This document shows positions 44,020-56,699 of a DNA stretch of 64,000 bases, one piece after another; the first letter of the stretch is position 1, and each line of letters begins with the position of its first letter. The DNA is taken from contig NC_056000.1 in assembly GCF_018446385.1 (NCBI RefSeq), forward strand, positions 78,006,688 through 78,070,687, in the 5' to 3' direction. This DNA is from Zingiber officinale. Its lineage: Eukaryota; Streptophyta; Magnoliopsida; Zingiberales; Zingiberaceae. A model generated the notes under the pieces. It did not search any database. It was not told where the DNA came from and saw only the letters and a list, made by a program, of their open reading frames with translations. The translations under genes were made by a program, and so were the position numbers.

Positions 44020-44920
44020 TTGTACCCAGTCAAATTCTCCTTTTAATATTAAAAGTTAATGACAATTTAAAATTTTCATATAAAATTGGTAATTAACTCG
44101 AGAAAAATAAATAATGAAAATGAGAGCTTACCAACCAGTTTGGTAGATCTGTGATCGAATCTTTACAAAATCTCTGCATTATTTAAGTGAATCAGGAAGA
44201 GAAGGACAACTCCTAATCTGAATCTGCCAATCCTACCAAAGGTTAAGAATTACACTGACTAAAAAGTAAATTTTTTTATTCTTAGGGTATCGGCTCGATA
44301 GGGACCGGTGGAATTGGAAGGCGATTAAAGTGGACTCTTGAATTGAACCAAAGCATTCATCAAACTATCTCAACTTCCCACAACCACTTCTTCACTCTGA
44401 AATGGGTACAACAACTACTCGCCATTTCAATATCAAGCTGACACAATCCAACCAAAATCTACATTAGTAGAAGCCACTCTTCCACACTTACTGAACTACT
44501 GCTTCCTACTGCTTCCGCCCAGGTGTTTACTTGGAAAGAAAATAGAGTTTTAGGTGATCTTACCAAGTGAAATGATAGGAGTAGACACTGCCAAAGAGGC
44601 CAGAGACCAAGGCTCCACATGCTTATTAAAATAAGAGATCCCACCGTCAATGTGTCTCCAATCTGCATAAGGTTAAATCAATAAAGAAGTCATAGTGCAA
44701 TCACCTCAGAAGGCAAAGAACCCATGTGACAATGGACAATAAGCTTGAATAATTGAAAAAAAAAGAATATAGTACTGAAACAATTGCATGCAAGCAATCA
44801 CATGATAGCCAACGTCCAAAACACCTCTCAATTAGCGTGCACTTGTACATTGAATCACCAATTCCCATCAGTTCTTTCTTCATGCTTCACTTTAGCCTTG
44901 TTTTTTTTATGCAGTGAGAT
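44020..44920. other. Spacer between convergent genes (3' UTRs)
   Basis: It holds the 3' UTRs of the PPR gene (left) and the XB3-like gene (right). On the minus strand 44664-44565 is bounded by a good acceptor (TTATGCAG) and donor (CTTG/GTAAGATC), so an extra 3' UTR exon of the XB3-like gene is possible. No separate coding gene is supported. Confidence 0.45.
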
Positions 44921-46972
44921 CTAAAGCTTGTTCACCATATCCCTGCTATCAGTAGTTATTTCTATGTTTCCAAATGAACCCATAGCTGAAGACAGATCTC
45001 TGAAGTTACTGCTGCCCTCGATGCAATTCTGGGTCCTTCTTGGCAGCCTGTGAGTCGAGACGTCGCCATGCTCTTCGCCATCCTTGGCATTGGCGATGAC
45101 CAGCTTTGAGATGCTGGTGCGGCAAAAGGGGCAGGCAGGTGATGGCAAGCACAAGGTTGTGGGGTTGGGCTTGCTATGGCAGCACAAGGCAAGAACGCAA
45201 TGGGCACACATCTGATGCTTGCAGTCTTGGACCTCCATGGTGCAAGCTCTGTCGAAGCAGATGGAGCACAGCTTCGCATCGCCATCCTGCAAAAGCTTTC
45301 CTTTGCATGAGAGATACAAAATATAAAGAATATGGACCTCCATGGAAGCACTACAATGATGTACAACATCATGGTAGGTTGAAATCCCAGTACAAAAATA
45401 CAAAGGAAATATGGGGATAAATAAAATACAGTACCTCTGAAATATCATCATCAGATGCTATATCTGAACGAGCAAGAGATGTCAAAGATTGATTTGCTGC
45501 TTTCAGGATCTTTAGCTCTCTTTGTCTGTTACCCTCCACCAGAGCTGCCTCCAGTAGAGCTTTGGCCTCTAGATTAAGTTCGCTAATGAACTTCAATGAA
45601 GAGGGCCAAACCAGAGGATCTGCTGCAGACGGGTCAAGTAGAGCTGCGCATGTTGCATGATTCTGCTTCAGTGCAACCTCGTACGGTAGCCTCCTGCAGA
45701 TCCAATTGCCAAATTATCATATCAGATGAGGGATGAACACTGGATATATGAACTGCATTAAGTAAAAATTCAACCATAAATTGATAAATGTTCTAACCAT
45801 ACAAGATAAACAAAGCCTAATCCTGAATCAGAAACAATGAGGAAGATGTTCTAACCCAGATGCATCTCTCTGAAGCCGATCAGCACCTCGCGCGAGCAAT
45901 TCACGGATGCAGTCCAAACTTCCCCCGCGAGCTGCCAAGTGAAGCGGAGTGCTGCCGAGAAAACTGCAAATTTTGGATCTTTTGAGTTCATCGTGAAGTC
46001 ACAATCAACAGAATTGAGATTCAGAAGAAAAGAGTGAGCAGATTACCCGTATCGGCCAGTCGAAGAACCGACGAGAGCTCCGCTGTCCAAGAGAGTATGA
46101 ACACAGTTGGGCCGCCTTTGCCTGGAAGCGAGGTGCAGCGGCGTCGCCCCTGAGCCATCTCTCAGGTTGACAAATCGAGCGAATCCCCTGCGAAATCCAC
46201 AAAACAAGGAAACGGACAAGTTTAATACCTTGATGAATTGAGCTACATGATAAAGCCAATGGCTGGCGGATCCCTAGAGGGGCTTACCAAGAACCGGCGA
46301 CTGGTGCGGATTTGGCCGCCAGCAAAATCGATTGCAAACAATCTGAGTGACCATAATACGCAGCATAGTGCAGGCATGTTCTTCCATGTCCTGAATCGAA
46401 CATTAAGATCTAGCCACGAAGAAGTAATTAGGAAAAAATAATTGGAGGAAAAGAAGGGGCAAATTTTGACCAGCAGCAGGAATTTGACTCACATTTGCTC
46501 CCGAATCAAGAAGCTTTTGCAGGCACTCGATCTTCCCGTGCATCGCGGCCAACATCAATGGAGTCTAGTTTTAGGAATAGATCCACAGAGAATGAGATCT
46601 TGCTAACCGATTTGGGAGTACAAAAGAGAGAGCGCCCTTTTATGCGCTTCCTCACCTGTTTATCTCGATTAGCGACATCGGGACTCGCAGATCGATCCAA
46701 GAGCAAAGATAGAACCTGCGATCCCCAAGCGGATCAAAAACGAAAACCCTCGCAGATGAAGAAGCGGAGAGGCGGAGGAAAGGCCTCACCTCGACGCGGC
46801 CATTGGCGGCGGCGATGTGCAGCGCGGAGAGACGATCGTAGATGGTGGTCCGAAGCAGCAGAGAGGGGTCGTCGCTCAGGGCGCAGTCCACCGCTGCCAA
46901 GTCACCGGCTTGGACTGCGGTGAAGAACTCGTGCTCGTAGCTCGAGCTGGCGCAGCTCACGCCCTGGCCCAT
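44921..46972 (-). CDS. XB3: XB3-type E3 ubiquitin ligase (ankyrin repeats + RING), 8 exons
   Basis: Exons on the minus strand are 46972-46790, 46715-46656, 46564-46493, 46409-46288, 46187-46047, 45963-45856, 45693-45435 and 45286-44921: 1311 nt, 436 residues, all with GT/AG borders and matching phase. The N-terminus MGQGVSC has Gly2 for N-myristoylation and Cys7 for possible palmitoylation, suggesting membrane attachment. Ankyrin repeats span about residues 12-255 (LSALHIAAANGRVE, TPLMLAAMHGKIECL, RTCLHYAAYYGHSDCL, ATPLHLASRQRRPNC, STPLHLAARGGSLDC). The C3HC4 RING lies near residue 320 (CSICFDRACTMEVQDCKHQMCAHC...CPFCR). Rice XB3 binds the XA21 immune receptor kinase and is about 450 residues. 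The fit is close throughout, including the SSAMGSF tail. Likely functional. Role in immunity is inferred from the family. Confidence 0.93.
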
Positions 46973-47741
46973 CGCCGCCCTGCCACTCCGAGCTCCGGTT
47001 ACCTCCGACCGATCGACCGGAGCGCCGGCGAGGGGGCAGGAACGTGGAGAGGAATAGGAAGATAAAGATCCACTGAATCGCGCTATCTCTCTCCCTCTCT
47101 TCAAATGATAAACACAGTGATCGTTCAAACCCTTCCAAATAAAGAATTTCTAGCAAATTAGAAACGATGAGCAATGAATTGTGATAATTAATATTAAATA
47201 TATATCTTCTCTACCAACCCTAAAATATCTCAACTTTAGGATTAAATTTTAATATCAGAAGCATGACTTTAGTAATTTTTTAATTCCTTAATTACGACTC
47301 TGGTAATCATTCACACGAGGAGATTGAATATCATGAGGTGAAATTAGGTGAAATTGTTGACTTGCTGAAAATTGTTGAACATCATGATTAGATTTACTGA
47401 TTTCACAAGCAAAATCAAACTCAGGCAGAGTTATTTTCAGATGAAAACAAACCTAAAACCAAATCGAAACTCAAATAAATTGAATTGAAAATTCCAGTTT
47501 ATTTCAATTTAAATATAAATCAAAAATCGGTGGCGAGACAGCGGTCCAAATAGGATTTGACTATGCCTTTCATGTGGAAATTTAGAACTGTGATGGTATT
47601 AGGATATAAGGAGGAGGATTGACTCGGCGTCCACTTTAATAAAGGAGCCTCACACTATTCTCTAATTTATTTATTTACTTATTATTAACAAGTTTTTTTT
47701 AAAAAAATTTTATGAGGTCCTGGGCGGGAAAAAAAAAATCA
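46973..47741. other. Upstream region of the XB3-like gene and spacer
   Basis: 46973-47110 contains the probable 5' UTR, with a GAGAGAG run on the minus strand. Beyond that it is AT-rich with no recognised element. The frames 46652-47174 on the minus strand include the true exon 1 and exon 2 plus intron read-through. Confidence 0.5.
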
Positions 47742-48456
47742 AGGTTTAAAATTTCGATCCGTACCGAGATTTCGATCCTGGACCGAAATAATATGATTTC
47801 GGTATCATATCGTGTCGTGCCGATATAGTTTCGGTATTTTTTTAAATATAAAATATATTAATTAAAAACTAAAATATTTAACATAAATATTTAAAAAATA
47901 AATAAGATAAAAAATAATCTTTTTTTTAAAAAAAATACTAGAAATAGATAAATAAATAAATAAAAATTTTATTATAATTTTTAAATTAAAATAAATGAAA
48001 TATAAAATTAATTAGATAATTTTATTAGGGTTTAATAAAATCTCTTTAGATTATTTCTATCATCACTAGGAGTTGATTAAAATAATTAATCTAAGTTTAA
48101 TTAAAAAAAATTTGAAATCCGACCCCACTCACGAGCCCACACGACTTCGGCATTGTCGGAGGGTTGCGCGACCAGCCATAGCCACGGGGATTGCGTGACT
48201 CCTTCGGCGCGACCACATTGACCATGCGACCCCTCTGTAGTGACCGCAGGATCGCACGATGCATTCACAAAGACAATGGAAGGGTTATGCGACCCCTCCG
48301 CTACTGTTGCAGGGGCGAGCGACCCCTCCGCTGTGACCATGGGGTCGCGCAACATGTCGCACCTGTCATGGGTCTGGTGCCGGGGTCATGCCGGTCGTCA
48401 AGCGGAACGAGACATTTCGTCCGTTTCGCCCATTTCGGCATGACACTTTAAACCAT
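47742..48456. mobile_element. Possible MITE-like repeat
   Basis: The left end GGTTTAAAATTTCGATCCG and the right end (reversed) GGTTTAAAGTGTCATGCCG are imperfect inverted repeats. The interior has AT-rich DNA, then a GC-rich part with GCGACCCCTCCGC repeated (48228, 48290, 48320). No clear target duplication, because both flanks are A-rich. The frames 48101-48451 on both strands come from the GC repeats and are not genes. Confidence 0.4.
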
Positions 48457-49249
48457 AAAAAAAATTAATATTTTTTAAATAAATATTATTAGAAATATTT
48501 AATTTTATTAGTTATAGCAAATGGTGGAATTTGTCACCCTAACAGCCCAACACGACCGACCCTACAAACATCTGTAAGGAGATAAATCGGGAAGATGCAG
48601 TTGGTCACTGTGGGGAGAGCATTTTTCTTGATTTTGCCAAGATTTGACATCTTGTCCATTGTAACAATATCTATTACGTATTAGTCAACTCAACTATGTC
48701 CCTGGGGCAACATTTATTTTTATTAGTAAAATTTAAAAGGGCAATTTCATATATTGCCAATGATTATTTATACAATTGAAAGAAGTGACCAACTAGGCCA
48801 TCTAGCAATAATTTTATCAAACTAAAAAATATTTTATATTAACTAGTTTAGAAACAAGTAATAAATTATTGAAATACTATTAATATACATTTTAATTACA
48901 TTTTTTTTTTAAAAAATATCAATTATTTTTAACTCCGAGGAAGGAAAGTATCAACATAACGGTAAAATTATTATGTGACATAGAGGAAATAAGTTTGAGT
49001 ACTAGATATAGTCACTACTTATAATATACACTTCCTTGAAATCCTATATTGATGGGAGCTTCTAACTCTGATAAATTATTAATAAAATTTATTTAGTAAA
49101 AAATATTTAGCTAGAAAATATGGAGGGTGAATTATTAAAAAGTGAAAGAAAATAAAATTTAAAAAAGAAATAATATTATAATATTAAATATGCTTTTAAC
49201 TTTTGAAAAGTATTTTTATAAAAAAATATTAATTAAGTATAATCAATAA
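48457..49249. other. AT-rich spacer, nothing recognised
   Basis: AT-rich sequence without open frames or repeat ends that I can identify. Confidence 0.6.
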
Positions 49250-49904
49250 ATACTTTTAATTTATTAACAAAATTTAATTTTGATTTTAAGATTATAAGTT
49301 TTTAAATTTATTTATTTTTTTTTAAAAATAATTTTTAAAGTTAATTTTATTTTTAAAGTTAATTTAATTTTTTTTTAAAATAATTTAATTTTTAAAATAA
49401 TTTTTAAAGTTAAAATTTAATGTAATTTTTAAAGTTAAATTAAAATAATTTTTTTAAAGTTAATTTAATTTTAAAATAATTTTTAAAGTTAAAATTTAAA
49501 GTAATTTTTAAAGTTAAATTAAAATAATTTTTTTAAGTTAATTTAATTTTTAAAATAATTTAATTTTTAAAGTTAAAATTTAAAGTAATTTTTAAAGTTA
49601 AATTAAAATAATTTTTTAAAGTTAATTTAATTTTTAAAATAATTTTTAAAGTTAATTTAAAATTTAACATAAATTAATCGTAACTTTAATTAATTTAATT
49701 CGAAATTTAATTAATTTAATTTGAAATTTAATTTAATTAATTTAACTCGAAATTTAATTTAATTAATTTAATTCTAAATTTAATTTAATTAATTTAATTC
49801 GAAATTTAATTTAATTAATTTAACTCAAAATTTAATTTAATTAATTTAATTTGAAATTTAATTTAATTAATTTAATTTGAAATTTAATTTAATTAATTTA
49901 TTTT
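49250..49904. repeat. AT-rich low-complexity array
   Basis: 49300-49680 is built of TTTTTAAAGTTAATTTAATTT-like pieces. 49700-49900 holds about seven copies of a 26-bp unit (GAAATTTAATTTAATTAATT, then TAATTC). It corresponds in position to the 32590-32950 tract of the complete element. Confidence 0.8.
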
Positions 49905-50521
49905 TGATCCTTAGTCATCTCACCTGATCTAAGTTTTCAATCAGGGAATCCTATAATTTTGTGAGATGAATTAGATTTAATTATAGAGTTTGGTTTATCT
50001 TGTGTTAGATTCAGGTTTAGCTTTGGTCTCAACAAATAGACATTCTTCGGATAAACTTCTAAGCTTGGTGAGTCACTTGGACGTCATTAGAAGTAACCAA
50101 CCTTTCGAGGTTTTTCGAATAGTCCTATCCACGGAGCTTAGTACTAAACCTTGGTCTAACTAGTTAGGATCCATTTAAGGATAGCTTCGGTCAGTTCCAC
50201 TTGGTCAAATGCACCAGATCGAAGCCATATCTTTCTAGACATGCGATGCCCAAGCTTCCCTAACGTGCTATCATCCAAAAACTTCACCAGTACCAGGATT
50301 CAAGTTAGACTTGGTCCCTTTTTAACTAATCCTAATCACCCTGTCGGGTTAGTTTGTCGGGTAAGTTAGTTTTGGAGGTGCCAGCTATTCTGGAGCCTCC
50401 CCCTGAATTATTGGCCTTAAATTTTCGTTTTAGGTTTGTGTCTATTTCTTTTATAGTTATAATTAACTTGGTGATAATTTATATTTTGTTGAGTTTTAAA
50501 ATGTTTAAATTTTGAATTTTT
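49905..50521. other. Conserved non-coding block downstream of gag
   Basis: Closely matches 32950-33476, including the segment GACATTCTTCGGATAAACTT, CGAAGCCATATCTTTCTAG, and the hairpin at 50374-50400. It has stops in every frame in both copies. Confidence 0.7.
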
Positions 50522-52104
50522 TTATTTAGGTTTGTATTTTGGTTTTTGATTTGGTTTATTCGAGTTTATATAATATATTTTTTCTTTAGGTATATAATAT
50601 TGATTAAGTCCTACTTGCGTGGTCAAACACGCTTTCAGAACCCAAGCCTGATTAGTTGATTTGTATTGGGTTATTAATGATTTAAAAGTTTTATTTGAGT
50701 TTGACTTGTATCCAAGTCCGGTTTTATTATAACACGCCTTTTGATTATTTAGGATTAAGTCTAGATTTTTTGATCTTGTTGTGAATTTTTCTAGCATTTC
50801 TTTTAACTTATTAATTTCTAATTTTAACGATGAATTCTCTTCAAGTGTTAGATCTTGAGTTGGATTTGAATTTTTGATTTGTTCCTTGAGGTCTTGATTT
50901 TCCTTAAGGAGTGACTTGTTTTCATTTTCTATTTTAACTAATTTACTATTTAAGCAGGAAATAATTTTAAAAAACTTTTTGTTTAAATTAAAATATACCT
51001 CATCCGGGCCTTCGGAAACGAGTACGGACTCGTGGCTTGATTTAGGTTCGGACCCGTCTTCCGATTCGTCTTCCGTTTCAGCTTCGCGGGCCATCATTGC
51101 GAGGTGGCTCTAGTGCTTCTGCTCTTCTACCTCCGATTCATCCGAGGAGGAGTCATCCCAAGTTGCTTTGAGGGCCTTCTTTTTGGTTGACTTTGGTTTG
51201 TCGAATTCAGTCTTGGGCATTCGTTCTTGTAGTGCCCCTTTTTGTTGCATCCGAAACAAGTCACATTCTTTTGTTCCGTGGGAGAACTGATCTTTTGAAG
51301 GTCCTTCTTGCTGAAGCTCCTTTTTTTCCTGGTGAACATTTTTCTTACCAAGTTCACCAGGTATTCTTCGTCTTCGGAGTCTTGACCGGAATCTTCTTCA
51401 GATTCAGACTTGCTCTTCTTTTCTTTGGATGAACCTGCAAATAAAGCAATACCTTTCTCGGCTCCAGCATTAGTTTGTTCATGTAATTCTAACTCACAAA
51501 AAAGCTCGTCTAATTTTAACTTAGATAGATTTTTCGAAATTTTGTAGGCATCTACGATCGATGCCCACAAGCTATTACGTGGAAAGGCATTTAGTGCGTA
51601 CCTTATTAAATCTCTGTTTTCCATCTGGTGGCCTATCGTGTGGAGTCTGTTGAGGACGTCCTTAATCCTCGCGTGCAGTTGACTTGCCGTTTCCCCTTCC
51701 TGCATTTTTATATTAAATATTTTATTTAAAAGTAGGTCTCTTTTTGTTACCTTTGCGTCGCTTGTTCCTTCGTGCAGCTCGATCAGTTTGTCCCATAATT
51801 CTTTAGCGTTCTGATGCGGTCCGACCCGATTCAGCTCTTCTTGTGTTAGGCCATAGTGTAGTGTGTTGATTGCCTTGTTTTCTGTTGATGCCTTTTTCCT
51901 CATGTCCGGAGTCCACTGTTCCGGGTCTAGTGGATTTCCGGAGTTGTCGACTGGAGTTCGGTACGCCTTTATGACGCGAAACCATTGATCGTAGTCTGTC
52001 TTTAGGTACACCTCCATTCTTTTCTTCCAGTACGAGAAGTCATCCCCGTTGAATAGAGGAGGGCGTACTGTGCTAAAGCATTCTAGTTGAGACATCCTGC
52101 ACAC
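50522..52104 (-). pseudogene. gag: Ty1/copia-type gag, split by a stop and frameshift
   Basis: The frame 52104-51127 encodes the N-terminal 325 residues (from MSQLECFSTVRPPLFNGDD), the gag region, an acidic stretch and an intact CCHC zinc knuckle (CFGCNKKGHYKNEC). It then terminates at MNRR. The frame 51097-50522 carries on with the acidic SEDGSEPKSSHESV stretch, the coiled coil (NENKSLLKENQDLKEQ) and the Lys/Asn/Tyr-rich tail. Between them about 30 bp is shifted. Compared with the gag at 33477-35129 this copy retains the whole zinc knuckle but has lost the single frame. Confidence 0.8.
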
Positions 52105-52349
52105 AAGTAAACAACGAAAAATAATATCCCAAGACTTGGTCTTGGATTAGCAGTGCGGAATTAAATAATAGAAGTATCTAAATTGGTGTTGTACCAATTT
52201 AGATTTAATTGCAACGAAGAAGAAATTTCTAAATTAACAATAATATCATATTAGAACTAAGCGTAAAATTGAAAACAAAAAGACAAAATAAAAGTTAATA
52301 TTTTCACCCCCTGTCTGATTGGTGGTTGCACCAAATCAGAGCGGTACCT

Positions 52350-52361
52350 GCTCTGATACCA
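52350..52361 (-). other. Primer binding site (initiator tRNA-Met)
   Basis: Minus strand TGGTATCAGAGC, two bases from the LTR edge at 52364. Confidence 0.85.
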
Positions 52362-52363
52362 CT

Positions 52364-53433
52364 TGTTGAACCGTGAGATTCGATGGAGGGGGGGTGAATA
52401 TCGATAAAAAAAATTGTTCGAGTATAAACACAGCGAAAATAAAAGGACAATGCTAACACAATCTGGTTTTATTTGGTTCGGAGCCTGTGTCGACTCCTAC
52501 TCCAAGGCCTGCACACAAGGGTGCTTTCGGTGGGCAATCACTAGCAGTTCGAAAATTATTACAAATTAAAGTACAGGAATGCTAATGAAAATAAAGCAAA
52601 TACCGACAAGAATTTAATAAAGAGGAAGGGAGCGTATTGTCGGAGCTTTGTTAGCGTCGCAGGAGTGCAGAGCAGTAGAGCAAGCAGTAGAAGACTTTCT
52701 TTTTCGTTGTCATTCTGAAGCTCCTCTCTGACCCTCCTTTTATATGAGGCTCGGGGCGCCCCAGATCCCTTCCGGGCGCCCTGGTGGAACGTGGTAGGTC
52801 CAACCAGCAAGCTCCACGTGGCGACGCGCAAGTTTGGATAAAGCTTACCTCCGGGCGCCTGGACCTCCGGGCGCCCGGATCCCTTCTGGGGGCCCGGACC
52901 TCCTATTTCTAGGAACTCCTTCTCCTGCAAAATAGAGTTAGTCCGAGGCAAATATATATCCTGTAAAACAGATTGTTTAGCACAATTAAAGTTCAACAAA
53001 GTAATAGAAAATAGTATGACTTAGATTCCGTCTTTCCGAGACCAGAATCTAGTCACGATCTCGACTTAGATATCCGAAATGGATCTAAGCCAGATCGACG
53101 CCTAATGTTCCCTTCCCGGGAACGCGTCCTCGCAGTCACTCCCCTCCAGTGACTTACCTTACTTACCTGCCAAACGTTCGGTCAGCCCTTCAACCCGTCT
53201 AGACTTCTAGCCAGCTATCCGGTCAGCCCGTCGACCTAGCTGGACTTCTCGCCAAGCGTCCGGTCAGCCCGTCGACCCGCTTGGACTTCTCGCCAGCTAT
53301 CCGGTCAGCCCGTCGACCTAGCTGGACTTCTCTTGCACACTCGATCAGAGTATTAGACAACAACAGACTAACTTAACCTGATTTGTCATTCATCAAAACC
53401 TGGGTTAAATCGTTAGTGCTAATCGCACCAACA
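52364..53433 (-). repeat. 5' LTR of the second gag-type element
   Basis: 1070 bp, TGTTGGTGCGAT at 53433 to GGTTCAACA at 52364 on the minus strand. It has a TATA box (52746-52737), GGGCGCCC-type palindromes upstream of it (52752-52905) and the 41-bp tandem repeats (53185-53325). The frame 52559-52999 is a shadow. Confidence 0.85.
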
Positions 53434-53877
53434 GATTATCGATCGCAGTCTGGGTTCGTGTTTTGCATAAATGGTGGTGTTTTGAGCTGGAAGAGTTCGA
53501 AGCAGGACACAGTCACTGATTCTACAACGGAGGCTGAGTATATTGCTACATCAGAAGCAGCAAAGGAGGCAGTTTGGATCCGCAAGTTCATTACTGAGCT
53601 TGGGGTGGTTCCTAGCATAGCTGATCCCATAGAGCTCTATTGTGACAACAATGGAGTAATAGTACAGGCTAAGGAACCTCGCTCACACCAGCGGGCCAAA
53701 CACATACTACGGCACTTCCATCTCATTCGAGAGATCATCAATAGAGGAGATGTGAAGATTTACAGAGTACCCACTAAGACTAACATCGTAGATCCCTTGA
53801 CCAAGGCTTTGGCACAGAGAAAGCATGATGGTCACACTAGGTCATTGGGCCTTAGAGCCTATATTAATTGGCACTAG
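53434..53877 (+). pseudogene. Ty1/copia RNase H, C-terminal fragment
   Basis: A plus-strand frame entering directly from the LTR junction. It reads DYRSQSGFVFCINGGVLSWKS, then TEAEYIATSEAAKEAVW with catalytic E, ELYCDNNGVIVQAKEP with catalytic D, and HILRHFHLIREI before its natural end ALAQRKHDGH...YINWH. This is the end of a copia polyprotein and shows no internal stop. Everything upstream (gag, integrase, RT) is missing because of the inserted element and its truncation. Confidence 0.85.
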
Positions 53878-53881
53878 TGCT

Positions 53882-53891
53882 AGTGGGAGAT
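53882..53891 (+). other. Polypurine tract of the copia element
   Basis: AGTGGGAGAT directly before the LTR start TGTTAG at 53892, just after the RNase H stop. Confidence 0.7.
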
Positions 53892-56699
53892 TGTTAGTTA
53901 GAGCCCTAGAGCCAATCATTTGATGATTGTTGTATGGACTCGTTGTATCATATTCTTATGTATATATAAAAGCATTTGTTTATGGTTATTATGCTTACTT
54001 GTATTGGTGCCAAATAACTAAATATAATAGCGTCCTTGAGTAGAAGGTTCTTATCTATATTAATCGATTGGTTGAATCGATAGTGATATGATATAGGGAA
54101 CACTACTCTTAATCATTCATAGTCAAGTATTAACATTCAGGGGCAATGTTAATGCGACGAGACTAGCATGTAGGTCAACTCGATGACTTGATCTCACAAG
54201 TCATGGATATGGAGATATCAAGTTGACACATGGGTATGCATTGGAGAATGTATACTGAATGACCCGCCATGAGAAAGTATCATGGATCGTTATATGAGTA
54301 TCATATACTTTCTCATGTGGCTATTAGTATGACTATTAGTCCTTGGACCTGAAGTCACCATGGTTCCCTATATAAGGAGTTACATATTTTGGCTTCGTCA
54401 AACGTCACCCGTAACTGGGTGGACTATAAAAGCGATTACTGGGTATGTAACAAATTATGCGGAGGGATGTGAGTGATGTAGATGGGATCTATCCCTCCTA
54501 TATGACGGGAGTGACATCATTATTCTTGATAGAGTGAGACCACTAAGTGCATGGTCATGCCCAAATGAGTCAATATGAGATGTTGAGCTCATTTGATTGA
54601 GTGAGTCTACTTGGGATTCAAGATTTATATTGATTAGAGGATGACACGGTCTATGCCTTATATTGATCAATCTAGATGTCAAGGATAGAAGGACACTTGT
54701 CATATATTGTGAAGGGTCACAACTAGCAGTCACAAGGTGATGTTGGATCTCAACATTCTTGTAACTTGGGTAGTAATGATGTGTTGTTAGATACCGCTCA
54801 TTACTTATACTTCTAAATGGGTTTAGGAGCATTGCCAACGTTACAAGAACCTATAGGGTCACACACAAAGGGCAATTAGATGGATATTAGGTTCATTTGA
54901 TGAACCAAGAGAATTAGATTCATGTGATGAACCAAATTGGATTAAGAGTAATCCAAAGTAAACTAATTGAGTTGGACTCAATTTGGTTCATGTGTTAAAT
55001 GAGTCTAATTTGGACTAGACTCATTGAGCCAATTTAATTCAATGGATAGAGATTCATTAAATTAAAATTGACTTGAACCAATGGTTAGATTTGATCAACC
55101 ATGGGAGAGAAGTGGTCAAGTTTGACTTGACTTAAGAGGAAGATGAAATGTCAAGTTTGACTTGACCATTGCCACCTCATTTATGAGTTGGCATTGAGTG
55201 GGCTAATTATGATGTGCCACATCATCAAGCTAGCACATGTGTGTGCCACCTCATGAAGGAGATCAAGAGTTGTGACTCTTGATATCCCATGGAGGTTTAA
55301 AAGCCTTCTTGAAGTGGCCGACCACTTATCTCAAGGGTGAGTTTTATTTTGGTTTTGTAACCTCCTTCTTCTTCCTCCTCTCATCTTCTTCTCCCTCTCC
55401 TCCACCTTGGCCGAACCTTCAAAGGTGCTAGCACACCTTTTGTTTGGTTTTACTCCACCTAATTGTTTGTGTGGATACATGTAGAGGAGTGTCCACTTGA
55501 ACACTCTCGAGATCCGGCAAACTTGGACGAGCGGGATAAGCGAAGGGCTTCGTATCAAGGGTAATCTCTCTACCATGTAGATCTAGAGTAGATCTAGGTT
55601 TAGAAACTCGTACATGTAAAGTTTTTGAAATTATTTTCTTCGTACGGATCCGGTGGCATGGTATTTCGAGGTTTCCGCAATGTAAAAAGCGGTTTTTGCG
55701 ACTCGAAAATCCCTACAATTTCGAGGTTGGTCGGGTGTGGCCAAATGCTAGGCATGGAGACCCAACAGGTCACGGTTGACCGGGAGTTGGGTTTGGGAAT
55801 TTGGACTTGAGTTTGAGTCAAGTCCAGGCTGGTCAATTAATCGGGTGATCGATTGAACCAAAGTCCAATCGATCAGTGGATCGATTGGAGTGTGCTGCGA
55901 TTGTGTGAAGGCCCATTCGATCGGTCGATCGATTGGGATGTGAAATCACAAGCACAGAAGCTTTCCCAATTGATCGGGCGATAGATTGGGAGTTGCCAAT
56001 TGATCGGTTGATCGATTGGGCAACAGGAGTTCTCGCGCGATCGCGAGAGCACAGAAAGGCTCTGAATCGATCCAGCGATCGATTCAAGCAGTCCCAATCG
56101 ATCGGTCGATTGATTGGGAAGTGACCGTTGGGCAAGAAATGAGCGATGGATGGTTGGGATGGAGCGGTGCTGACGTGGCAATCGATTGGGGATTGATTGG
56201 ATCGATTGGGAGCACTGTTTAAAGCCTGGGCGAAACATTTTCTTCATCAAATTTTTGCGATATGTTTTCTGCGAGCTTTGTGCGATCTTCACAGCGATTT
56301 CTCCAGCACTCACGCCATTTCTTGAAGGCACCTGGGGAGCATCTCCAAGGTTCAAGAGGCAACACCAAGTAGCAAGAAGAAAGGTGTATTTACTTGTATT
56401 CTTGTAATTTCTTCTTCTATTTGTGTTGTGTGTGAGTTTGTACGAGGCTTCTCCGCCTCTGGCTACGACCGAGAAGGAGGTTTTCATAGTAGAGATAGCG
56501 TGTCGTGTGTGGATCCTTGGATTAGTCACCTCATCTTGAGGTGGATATCAAGTAAATCTACTTGTTAGCATTGTATAGTTTGTCTTCGAGTTGTATTCCG
56601 CTGCAAACCAACAAGACGAAGCAAACGACGCAAGCGCGCGACGAACCGCTATTCACCCCCCCCCCCCCCCATCCTCTAGCGGGTGCATTGGTCCCAACA
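53892..56699 (+). repeat. 3' LTR of the copia element
   Basis: It starts TGTTAGTTAGAGCCCTAG and ends GCATTGGTCCCAACA, 2808 bp. A cluster of CGATCGATTGG/CCAATCGATC palindromes fills 55840-56210, directly upstream of a TATA-like GTTTAAAGCC (56217). The R/U5 part follows, and a run of 15 Cs lies at 56657-56671 near the end. The following AGTTC is native sequence in relatives of the surrounding element and is the expected target duplication. Frames within (54455-56529) have no protein family. Confidence 0.8.

Larger units (their letters stand above)
49250..53433 (-). mobile_element. Second gag-type element, truncated on the 3' side
   Basis: A minus-strand relative of the element at 28892-36429. 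It has the 5' LTR (53433-52364), the PBS, a gag broken in two, the same conserved non-coding block (50420-49905) and then an AT-rich tract where the ORF2 promoter should follow. ORF2 and the 3' LTR are absent, so the left end is a truncation. Its LTR has inserted in minus orientation into the RNase H of a plus-strand copia element, which resumes at 53434. Confidence 0.75.
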
